From contig NZ_JAUSSF010000003.1 of the NCBI RefSeq assembly GCF_030812195.1, positions 682,001 through 746,000 of the forward strand: DNA of 64,000 bases, given 5' to 3'. The position numbers and the translations under genes are program-made. Each line of letters starts with the position of its first letter. Position 1 is the first letter of the stretch. Source of the DNA: Chryseobacterium lathyri (GTDB lineage: Bacteria > Bacteroidota > Bacteroidia > Flavobacteriales > Weeksellaceae). The notes beneath the pieces are model-generated. The model did no database searches. It saw nothing but the letters and a program-made list of their open reading frames with translations, and was not told where the DNA came from. Of this stretch, positions 34,072 through 42,580 are shown in pieces.

Positions 34072-36351
34072 ATGGAGACGCAAAAATTCAATTATGACAA
34101 TAATATTGTCAGAGCATTCTTGTATGCTACTATCGTATTTGGGCTGGTCGGCTTTCTGCTGGGACTTACAGCCGCGCTGATGCTTTTCTACCCTGAATTA
34201 CCAGAGTTTTTATTTGGAACGGATGATACCACAATCCAGAGTTTGAGAAGCGGAAATATCCAGGGACTCATCAACACACAGGGAGCTATGGGATTCGGAA
34301 GAATCAGAATGCTTCATACCAGTGCCGTCATTTTTGCTTTCGTGTGTAATTCCTTCTTCTGCGGTGCCTATTACAGCATGCAGAGACTTTTAAAAACAAG
34401 AATGTACAGCGATACGCTTTCATGGATCCATTTCTGGAGCTGGCAGCTGATGATCGTTGCCGTAGTGATCACGTTCTTAATGGGAATCAATACTTCAAAA
34501 GAATATGCGGAACACGAATGGCCTATCGATATCCTGATTACCTTCTCATGGGTTATTTTCGGAATCAATATGTTCGGAACCATTGCCAAGAGAAGAGTAA
34601 GACACCTTTATGTAGCCATCTGGTTCTACATCGCCACCTGGATTGCCGTAGCCATGCTGCATATCTTTAATAATCTTGAAGTTCCCTTATCATTCACAAG
34701 CTGGAAATCCTATTCCGTATATGCCGGTGTAAAAGATGCTCTTGTACAATGGTGGTACGGTCACAATGCCGTAGCATTCGTACTGACAACTCCGGTATTG
34801 GGTCTGATGTATTATTTCATGCCGAAAGCGGCACAGCGACCTGTATTCTCCTATAAATTATCCATTATTCACTTTTGGTCGCTGATATTCGTATACCTTT
34901 GGGCAGGCCCTCACCACCTTCAGTATACGGCGCTTCCGGCATGGGCTCAGGCCGTAGGAACGGGATTCTCTATCATGCTTATCGCACCGTCATGGGGAGG
35001 AATGCTGAACGGTCTTCTTACCTTAAGAGGAGCCTGGGATAAAGTGAGAGAAAACCCGATCCTTAAATTCTTCGTCGTAGCAATTACCTGTTATGGTATG
35101 GCCACTTTCGAGGGACCTTTGTTAGCCACAAAATCTTTAAATAAAATCGGGCACTATACCGACTGGGTAATCGGGCATGTACATTTGGGTGCACTTGGAT
35201 GGAATGGCTTCATGGCTTTCGGAGTCGTATATTATCTGATCCCGATCATGTGGAGAACACCGCTATGGTCTAAAAAACTGGCCAACTGGCACTTCTGGCT
35301 GGGAACATTAGGAATTATCTTTTATGCAGTTCCGATGTATATCTCAGGATTCACGCAGGGATTAATGTGGAAACAGTTTAATCCGGACGGTACTTTAATG
35401 TATAAAAACTGGCTGGATACAGTAACAGCAATCATTCCTTACTTTAAAATGAGATTCTTAGGAGGTATCCTTTATCTTTCAGGAGCTATTTTAATGGTGA
35501 TTAATGTGATCAAAACCGTAAGATCAGGCTCATTCCAGAAAGAAGTTCCTGCAGAAGCCCCTGCATTGGCAGACATCGGTACCGCAAGAAAAGAAGGCGA
35601 AGGCGTACACCTTTGGCTGGAAAGAACTCCAAAACTATTATCTATCCTGGCTTTCATCACTGTTGCCATCGGCGGATTAATAGAAATTGTTCCAACATTA
35701 TCATTAAAACAAAGTGTTCCAACGATTACCGCCGTAAAGCCATACACACCGCTTGAACTGGAAGGAAGAGATTTATATGTTCGTGAAGGATGTAACTCCT
35801 GCCACTCACAGATGATCCGTCCTTTCCGTGATGAGATCGTAAGATTTGAAGGTAAAAACGGACAGTATTCCAAAGCCGGAGAATTTATTTACGACAGACC
35901 GTTTTTATGGGGATCTAAAAGAACCGGACCGGACCTTCACAGAGAAGGTGGCAGAAACCCGGATTCATGGCACTTTAAACATATGTACAACCCGAGAATT
36001 ACGTCTGCAGGCTCCATCATGCCGCGTTTCCCATGGCTAATCACTAATAAGCTGGACCGTACTCAAATGGTTGACAAGATGAGATTAATGAAAAATGCTT
36101 TCGATGTGCCTTATTCAAAAGCTGAAATAGATTCTGCAAATAAATGGGCAGATAACCAGTCCAAAGCTATCGTACAGAGAATTTATTCTGAAGCCACAGA
36201 TGTGAAAGATCAGATGGAAAAAGAAAAAACAGTAAAAGGAGCATCTTATGTACCTCTTGAGCAGAGAGAAATCATAGCAATGATTGCCTACCTGCAAAGA
36301 TTGGGAACCGATATTAAAACGACACAGATCCAGACGGCAAGTGCTGAATAA
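34072..36351 (+). CDS. ccoNO: cbb3-type cytochrome c oxidase, fused CcoN-CcoO
   Basis: The 759-residue protein joins the heme-copper subunit I (about residues 1-480, some twelve helices) to the membrane-anchored cytochrome c subunit II. Ligand segments visible are MLHTSAVIFAF, the CuB histidine WWYGHNAVAF, GPHHLQYT, and HVHLGALGWNG. The CcoO part carries one heme-c site C574-N-S-C577-H578. Fusion of N and O is usual in Bacteroidetes. It reduces oxygen with high affinity and pumps protons. ccoP follows after 18 nt. Confidence 0.95.
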   Translation: METQKFNYDNNIVRAFLYATIVFGLVGFLLGLTAALMLFYPELPEFLFGTDDTTIQSLRSGNIQGLINTQGAMGFGRIRMLHTSAVIFAFVCNSFFCGAYYSMQRLLKTRMYSDTLSWIHFWSWQLMIVAVVITFLMGINTSKEYAEHEWPIDILITFSWVIFGINMFGTIAKRRVRHLYVAIWFYIATWIAVAMLHIFNNLEVPLSFTSWKSYSVYAGVKDALVQWWYGHNAVAFVLTTPVLGLMYYFMPKAAQRPVFSYKLSIIHFWSLIFVYLWAGPHHLQYTALPAWAQAVGTGFSIMLIAPSWGGMLNGLLTLRGAWDKVRENPILKFFVVAITCYGMATFEGPLLATKSLNKIGHYTDWVIGHVHLGALGWNGFMAFGVVYYLIPIMWRTPLWSKKLANWHFWLGTLGIIFYAVPMYISGFTQGLMWKQFNPDGTLMYKNWLDTVTAIIPYFKMRFLGGILYLSGAILMVINVIKTVRSGSFQKEVPAEAPALADIGTARKEGEGVHLWLERTPKLLSILAFITVAIGGLIEIVPTLSLKQSVPTITAVKPYTPLELEGRDLYVREGCNSCHSQMIRPFRDEIVRFEGKNGQYSKAGEFIYDRPFLWGSKRTGPDLHREGGRNPDSWHFKHMYNPRITSAGSIMPRFPWLITNKLDRTQMVDKMRLMKNAFDVPYSKAEIDSANKWADNQSKAIVQRIYSEATDVKDQMEKEKTVKGASYVPLEQREIIAMIAYLQRLGTDIKTTQIQTASAE

Positions 36352-36369
36352 CCTTTAAAATTAACCGCA

Positions 36370-37257
36370 ATGAAAAAAAGAACCCCAATTTCAATATATA
36401 TCGCAACAATGATAGGCTTAACGATCATGGCGTTTGAAATGTTCGCCGGAGATTCAGGTTATTTTTCCTCCCCGTTTTTCTGGGCGTTGATGTTGATCGC
36501 TGTCATCCTCCTTCTGATCATGAACTCTATCGGAGATCTGGTGGAAAACGAAAGTTTCAGCAGACTGTCGGAAGAAGAAAAGAAAGAATATTTAGCAGAA
36601 AAAAACATTCCTTATTATCAGAAACTTTGGAATTCAGCTTTTAAAAAACAATCTGCTACCGAAGAAAAAGATATTCTTATTGACCATGGTTTTGATGGGA
36701 TCACAGAACTTGACAACTCACTGCCAAAATGGTGGATAGGCCTGTTCTGGTTCGGATGCATATTCTGTGTGGTGTATATGACAGCCTTTGCGTTTACAGA
36801 ATACGCCCATCCTGAAGCAGAATTAAATCAAGAAACCACTACAATGCTGGCTTCCATAGCAGAATATGAGAAAACCGCACCCCAGATTGATCTGGAAACC
36901 GCAAAATACAGTGCAGACCATATCGCAGAAGGTCAGGAGCTTTTCAAAACCAACTGTGTAACCTGTCATGGAGACGGCGGAAAAGGTGGTATCGGCCCTA
37001 ACCTTACGGATACACACTGGATCAATATCAAAGAAAAAAGTCTGTTCAAAAATGTTTTCTGGATGCTTGAAAACGGTTCGCCTAATAATCCTACGATGCG
37101 GCCTTTTATAAAAGAGGGTACCATCACAGGAAGGGATGCTGAAAAAATTGCAGCCTATATCTACCATATCAATCAGGAAACTTCTCCTATCACTCCGGCC
37201 CAGGGCGGTGCAACACCACAGGGTGAAGATGTGAAATGGGAAAACGCAAGTAATTAA
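36370..37257 (+). CDS. ccoP: cbb3-type cytochrome c oxidase subunit III, monoheme
   Basis: The 295-residue protein has two N-terminal helices not seen in classical CcoP (ISIYIATMIGLTIMAFEMFA, FFWALMLIAVILLLIM), then the typical CcoP anchor LPKWWIGLFWFGCIFCVVYM. It has one cytochrome c domain with C196-V-T-C199-H200. Proteobacterial CcoP has two hemes; only one CxxCH is present here. The extra helices may stand in for CcoQ, which has no separate gene here. Confidence 0.92.
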   Translation: MKKRTPISIYIATMIGLTIMAFEMFAGDSGYFSSPFFWALMLIAVILLLIMNSIGDLVENESFSRLSEEEKKEYLAEKNIPYYQKLWNSAFKKQSATEEKDILIDHGFDGITELDNSLPKWWIGLFWFGCIFCVVYMTAFAFTEYAHPEAELNQETTTMLASIAEYEKTAPQIDLETAKYSADHIAEGQELFKTNCVTCHGDGGKGGIGPNLTDTHWINIKEKSLFKNVFWMLENGSPNNPTMRPFIKEGTITGRDAEKIAAYIYHINQETSPITPAQGGATPQGEDVKWENASN

Positions 37258-37292
37258 TTAAAATTTATTATCTCCATATATTATATTTCTTT

Positions 37293-37377
37293 GCCCCCTT
37301 TAAAACCTATCTAACATTTGAATTTCATTTTTGCTAACCTTTTCAACGTTTAAAAATGATATAAAGGGGGCTTTTTT
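37293..37377 (+). terminator. Long-loop terminator after ccoP (or small RNA)
   Basis: GCCCCCTTTA (37293-37302) and TAAAGGGGGC (37362-37371) are perfect 10-bp arms separated by 59 nt, and six T follow. The loop is much larger than usual, so the element may also be a discrete RNA of about 85 nt. Confidence 0.65.
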
Positions 37378-37522
37378 AAAGAAAAAAATCCAAACCTTGG
37401 TTGTCTTTATCAACTGATTCACTTGACAACTACTAAACTAAATTCCATAATAAGGCAGCCAAGGCAGGATTTTTGTATTGCTAGTAGGATACCACAACAA
37501 AGAACTTATAAAATAGTATTAT

Positions 37523-37530
37523 TATCTTTG
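37523..37530 (+). promoter_or_regulatory. -7 element of the tamB promoter
   Basis: TATCTTTG lies 19 nt before the tamB start codon, implying a leader of roughly a dozen nt. No TTG occurs at the usual -33 position. Confidence 0.45.
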
Positions 37531-37549
37531 TTAGAAAACCTAATCGCAT

Positions 37550-40500
37550 TTGAAACTGAAAATTAACAAAAGAAAGCTCTTAAAGCGTATTGCAATAACC
37601 TTTATTTCAATATTGGTTTTTCTTACCCTTCTGATATTTAGCTTAAGGCTTCCTGTCGTTCAAAACTTCATCAAAGACAAACTGGTTGTATATCTTGAGA
37701 AAAAAATCAAGACCAAAGTAAGCCTGGAAAAAGTTCATATAGGGTTTCCGAACAGCCTTATCATGGAAAACCTTTACCTTAAAGGACAGGATGTGGATAC
37801 GCTTCTTGCCGTAAAAAAACTGGATGTAGGTTTAAACATGCTGAAGCTTATCAGTTCCACTGCTGATATTACTTCAGTAGATCTTGAAGGAGCCCGCGCC
37901 AATGTAGTACGAAAACCCAACGGGACATTCAATTTCGATTATATTATCAATGCTTTTGCAACAAGCGACAAAGAGGAAAGTCCTTCCAAGCCGTTTATTA
38001 TTTCCCTGGATAAGATCAATTTAAAAGATATTGGGGTAACGTTCAACGACCAGCAGTCGAAGAATGACATTCAGCTCTATTTCAAATCATTTGATACAAG
38101 GGTTAAAACTTTTGACCTCAATAAAAATACCTATGCTGTTAATGATATTAATCTGGATGGATTGAAATTAAAATTAAAGCAGGATCTTGTTGAGGAAGTG
38201 TCTAAAAAAGTAGAAAAAAAGGTAGATTCACTGAATGATAAAAAGCCAATGAGTATTGGCCTCAGAGGAATCAAGCTTACCAATTTCAATATTGATTACG
38301 GGGATGACAATACCAAAACTTTTGCTAAAGTTCTGTTCAAAGAATTAAGTACGAAGGTCAATAAGCTTGATCTTGAGAATAATTCCTACAATATTTCCAA
38401 TGTTTTCCTTTCCGGGGCAGATATTAACGCCAATCTGTATCTTCCAGCGCAAGATGCCAATCCGAAAGATCAAAAAGAACCTGAAGTTTCAAAAGTTTCG
38501 GACAAGGAAAAAGCCATGAAGCTGCTTCTTGGAAAACTTGTTATGAATGATGTAAAAGCCATTTATAACAATACTGCGATTGCCCCAACCAAACAGGGAA
38601 TGGATTTCAACCACATGAATTTCTCTAAAATGAATGTGGAGATAAGAAGCTTTAAAATGGAGAATAATACTTTTGCGGGAACAGTAAATTCAGCAGAGGT
38701 TCAGGAAGGAAGGGGACTGAATATCCAGAAGTTCAATACGGATTTTTTATATGCAGAAAAACAGGCATATTTAAAAGATCTATATCTGCAGACTCCGAAA
38801 ACGCTGATCCGTGATGAGGTGATTTTAAATTATAATTCTCTTGACCAGCTGACTACAAATCCCGGTGCTGTAAAAATTTCAGCCAACATTAAAGATTCCA
38901 AAATAGGTTTCGCTGATATTTTAAATATTGTCCCTACTTTACGAAATACGGTTCCGTTCAACAAATATCCGAACGCTATCCTGAGTGTCAATGCCAATGT
39001 ACAGGGAGTTGTGAATGATCTTCTTATCAAAGATCTTAAAGTCTCCGGACTGGATCAGTTAAGAGTCGCTGCATCAGGAAGAATCAAAAATGCAATGAAA
39101 CCTGAAAATCTGTACTATGATCTTAGGATCGGAGAATTTTCTGCAGAAGCTAAAACAGTGTACAATCTGGTTCCGAAAAACACAATCCCTTCCAATATTT
39201 CACTGCCTTCCCACTTCAGCATCAAAGGAAATGCAAAAGGAACAACCAAAGTGGTCAAGGCAGACCTCAACCTCTACTCTACCCTTGGAAACGCTGGTAT
39301 TATTGCTGATGTGGATATGAGCAGAAAAAACCGGGAGCTTTATGATGTAAAAGCAAATCTTCAGGCTGTCCAGGTTGGAAGGATCATTCAAAATAAAGAT
39401 ATTGGCCCTGTTACGGCACAAATTGCAGCAAAAGGAGAAAGCTTTGATTTCCAGAATGCCAAAGCTGACCTTAAAGGGCATGTCGCATCCGCCGTCTACA
39501 AAGGATACCGTTATCAGAATATGGATTTAACGGGCAAAATAAACCGCGGTGTCTACAATATCGTTTTAAACTCAAAAGATCCAAATGCGAATCTGAATTT
39601 AATAGCTTCCGGAGTTTATAATGAAAAAAATCCTACGGTAAAGATCAATGGTGAGGTGATCAAGCTCGATATGAATAAGCTTGGATTCTATGAAAAACCG
39701 ATGATCATTGCCGGAAAGATCGATGGTGATTTTTCAAGCCTCAATCCGGATGCTCTGAATGGATATTTAAATCTGAAAGATTTTGCATTTTCAGATACAA
39801 AAGAGGTTTATCCTGTACAGGAAGTGAATCTGAAAGCTTCTTCTACACAGGATTCTACGCAGATCACTTTTAATTCTCAGATTGCTGATGTTTCTTTAAA
39901 AGGAAAATATAAGCTGACCCAGATTTTTGGTGCTTTAACCCAAACAGTCAATCAATATTACCAGTTCCAAAAGCCTGCAAAAGGTCAGAAAATTGATCCG
40001 GGACAGTTCTTTACATTCAATGCAAAGATCAAAAATGACGATCTGATCAGGAAATTTGTTCCCGATTTAAAAAGCTTTGAAACCATCAATTTAGCAGGAA
40101 ATTATGATGCAGATTCTCAAAAAATTGAAATAGACGGACAGATCCCGCAATTATTATATGGTGAAAATTCGTTGGAAAATGTTGCTTTAAAGGTAACCAA
40201 TGGAAACCAGGCGATACAGTACAGCCTCAATGCAGGTTCTTTAAAAAGCTCTAGCTTTTCGCTGAAAAAAATCGCGATAAACGGAGATGTTGCCAATAAT
40301 ACCGTCAATTATAATATTACCACGAAAGATGATAAAGATGCCACCCAGTTCCTCATTGCAGGAAATGCAAAGTCTCTAAATGATATTACAGAAATTTCCC
40401 TGAACCCGAATGGTTTAAAATTAAATTATTCAGACTGGAATGTTGCTGAAAACAATAAAATCCAGATCAGCAGCCAGGGAATTTTAGCTGATAATTTCAT

Positions 40501-42580
40501 CCTGTCCAATGGCGGAAGTGAAATATCGCTTCAGTCTGAGACCGCTAGCCCAACCAGCCCTTTAAATGTTTCGCTGAAAGATTTTAAAATTGAAACGATT
40601 ACTGAGCTTATCAAAAAAGATACGGTTCTCGCAAAAGGAATCATTAACGGAACAGCTCAGCTTAGAGATGTTACGAAAAATATGACCTTTACTTCCGATC
40701 TGAATATTTCAGACCTGATCGTGTATGGAAGTCCGGTTGGAAATCTGGCAGTAAAAGTGAACAACATTTCACCAAATATTTTAAATGCTGATGTTGCTCT
40801 TTCCGGCAATAATAATGATGTGAAAATCCTTGGAGATTACAATACTTCTTCCAGTACATTTGATCTGAATATGGCCATCAACCAACTGCAGATGAAGAGT
40901 GTCCAGGGCTTTTCCATGAATGCAATAACAAATACGGAAGGTTATCTTTCAGGAAATTTAAAGATCACCGGAAATACTGACAAACCGAATATTTTAGGTA
41001 AAATAAAGTTCAATGATGCCGGGCTGGAAATAGCCAAAACAGGCAGTGATTTCAGAAAAATTAATGATGAAATTGATTTTACAAACCGCGGAATAGAGCT
41101 CAATAGGTTTAGGATAAATGATAAGGATGGAAATTCGCTTGTAATCAACGGGCAGGTTCTTACGCAGACCTACAGGGATTTTGCATTCAATCTGGATGTG
41201 AACGCCAAAGACTTTAAAGTGGTTAATTCAGAAAAATCCAATGATGCAATGATGTATGGGATTCTTGCGATTGATGCGGGACTTCATATCAGAGGGAATT
41301 TAGATCTTCCAAAAGTTGACGGCCGGCTGTCGGTTTCTGATGATACAGATTTCACTTTTGTCCTTCCCCAATCCAGTCCTTCCCTGCAGGAGAGAGACGG
41401 AATTGTAGAATTTATTGACCAGGACCAGATAGTTTTAAATAAAACCATCAATGCCGATTCGCTGAAAGCGCAAAGCCGTTTTAAAGGAATGGATGTGAGT
41501 GTAAATATTGAAGTAAGCAAGGAAGCTAAAATGTCAATTGTTATTGATAAGGCCAACGGAGATTTTATAAAACTTCAGGGAGAAGCGGAACTTACCGGAG
41601 GAATAGACCCTTCAGGAAAAACAACTCTTGTGGGGGTGTATGAAGTGGAAAAAGGATCTTATGAGCTTTCTGTAAGCCTTCTGAAACGTAAGTTTGATAT
41701 TCAGAAAGGAAGTACGATCACGTGGACCGGAGAGCCTACTGCAGCCATCATGGATATTACTGCAGTCTATAAAACGGAAGCTCCGCCTATAGATCTCGTT
41801 GAACAGCAGGTAAGCGGTGAAGATGCATCTGTCATGAACCAGTTTAAGCAGAGAATACCTTTCAATACTTTGTTAAAAATGAAAGGCGAGCTTTTGAAAC
41901 CACAAATCACGTTCGATATTACTACGGATGAAAAAAACAATTCTGTATCCTCAACGGTAACTGATATTGTAGACCAAAAGCTTACCCAGCTCAGAACACA
42001 GGAATCAGAAATGAACAAGCAGGTTTTTGCTCTTCTGCTGCTGAACCGTTTCATTGGAGAAAATCCTTTTGAATCCGGCGCGGGAATGTCGGCTGAGATG
42101 ATGGCCAGACAGAGTGTGAGTAAAATTCTATCCCAGCAGCTGAATAATCTGGCTTCAGGCCTGATCAAAGGGGTTGATATCGACCTGGGCCTTGATTCTT
42201 CCGAAGATTATTCAAGCGGAACAAAGAATACAAGGACGGATCTGAACGTGGGAGTAAGCAAAAGATTGCTGAATGACCGCCTGAAAGTTTCTGTGGGAAG
42301 TAATTTTGCACTGGAAGGTGAAGCGCGCCAGAATGAAAACACAACGAATATTGCAGGAAACGTCACCGTAGACTACAGTCTATCAAAAGACGGAAGATAT
42401 ATGCTTCGGGCTTATCGTAAGGATGAATATCAGGTAGCTCTGCAAGGGCAGATTATAGAAACGGGATTAGGATTCATCATCACTTTAGACTATGATAAAT
42501 TCCGTGAGATTTTTCAAAAATCCAAGAAGGACAGACGTAAAAAAGAAAACAAAAATAACCAGGTGGTAGAATTTAAATAA
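37550..42580 (+). CDS. tamB: Translocation and assembly module protein TamB
   Basis: The 1676-residue protein has one N-terminal membrane helix (about 12-32, IAITFISILVFLTLLIFSL), then a very long beta-repeat body, and the DUF490/TamB C-terminal domain with KGSYELSVSLLKRKFDIQKG and LTQLRTQESEMNKQVFALLL. TamB bridges inner and outer membranes as a hydrophobic groove. The start codon is TTG: no in-frame ATG lies between the -7 box and this codon, and the hydrophobic N-terminus begins directly after it. It overlaps tamL by one base. Confidence 0.92.
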   Translation: MKLKINKRKLLKRIAITFISILVFLTLLIFSLRLPVVQNFIKDKLVVYLEKKIKTKVSLEKVHIGFPNSLIMENLYLKGQDVDTLLAVKKLDVGLNMLKLISSTADITSVDLEGARANVVRKPNGTFNFDYIINAFATSDKEESPSKPFIISLDKINLKDIGVTFNDQQSKNDIQLYFKSFDTRVKTFDLNKNTYAVNDINLDGLKLKLKQDLVEEVSKKVEKKVDSLNDKKPMSIGLRGIKLTNFNIDYGDDNTKTFAKVLFKELSTKVNKLDLENNSYNISNVFLSGADINANLYLPAQDANPKDQKEPEVSKVSDKEKAMKLLLGKLVMNDVKAIYNNTAIAPTKQGMDFNHMNFSKMNVEIRSFKMENNTFAGTVNSAEVQEGRGLNIQKFNTDFLYAEKQAYLKDLYLQTPKTLIRDEVILNYNSLDQLTTNPGAVKISANIKDSKIGFADILNIVPTLRNTVPFNKYPNAILSVNANVQGVVNDLLIKDLKVSGLDQLRVAASGRIKNAMKPENLYYDLRIGEFSAEAKTVYNLVPKNTIPSNISLPSHFSIKGNAKGTTKVVKADLNLYSTLGNAGIIADVDMSRKNRELYDVKANLQAVQVGRIIQNKDIGPVTAQIAAKGESFDFQNAKADLKGHVASAVYKGYRYQNMDLTGKINRGVYNIVLNSKDPNANLNLIASGVYNEKNPTVKINGEVIKLDMNKLGFYEKPMIIAGKIDGDFSSLNPDALNGYLNLKDFAFSDTKEVYPVQEVNLKASSTQDSTQITFNSQIADVSLKGKYKLTQIFGALTQTVNQYYQFQKPAKGQKIDPGQFFTFNAKIKNDDLIRKFVPDLKSFETINLAGNYDADSQKIEIDGQIPQLLYGENSLENVALKVTNGNQAIQYSLNAGSLKSSSFSLKKIAINGDVANNTVNYNITTKDDKDATQFLIAGNAKSLNDITEISLNPNGLKLNYSDWNVAENNKIQISSQGILADNFILSNGGSEISLQSETASPTSPLNVSLKDFKIETITELIKKDTVLAKGIINGTAQLRDVTKNMTFTSDLNISDLIVYGSPVGNLAVKVNNISPNILNADVALSGNNNDVKILGDYNTSSSTFDLNMAINQLQMKSVQGFSMNAITNTEGYLSGNLKITGNTDKPNILGKIKFNDAGLEIAKTGSDFRKINDEIDFTNRGIELNRFRINDKDGNSLVINGQVLTQTYRDFAFNLDVNAKDFKVVNSEKSNDAMMYGILAIDAGLHIRGNLDLPKVDGRLSVSDDTDFTFVLPQSSPSLQERDGIVEFIDQDQIVLNKTINADSLKAQSRFKGMDVSVNIEVSKEAKMSIVIDKANGDFIKLQGEAELTGGIDPSGKTTLVGVYEVEKGSYELSVSLLKRKFDIQKGSTITWTGEPTAAIMDITAVYKTEAPPIDLVEQQVSGEDASVMNQFKQRIPFNTLLKMKGELLKPQITFDITTDEKNNSVSSTVTDIVDQKLTQLRTQESEMNKQVFALLLLNRFIGENPFESGAGMSAEMMARQSVSKILSQQLNNLASGLIKGVDIDLGLDSSEDYSSGTKNTRTDLNVGVSKRLLNDRLKVSVGSNFALEGEARQNENTTNIAGNVTVDYSLSKDGRYMLRAYRKDEYQVALQGQIIETGLGFIITLDYDKFREIFQKSKKDRRKKENKNNQVVEFK

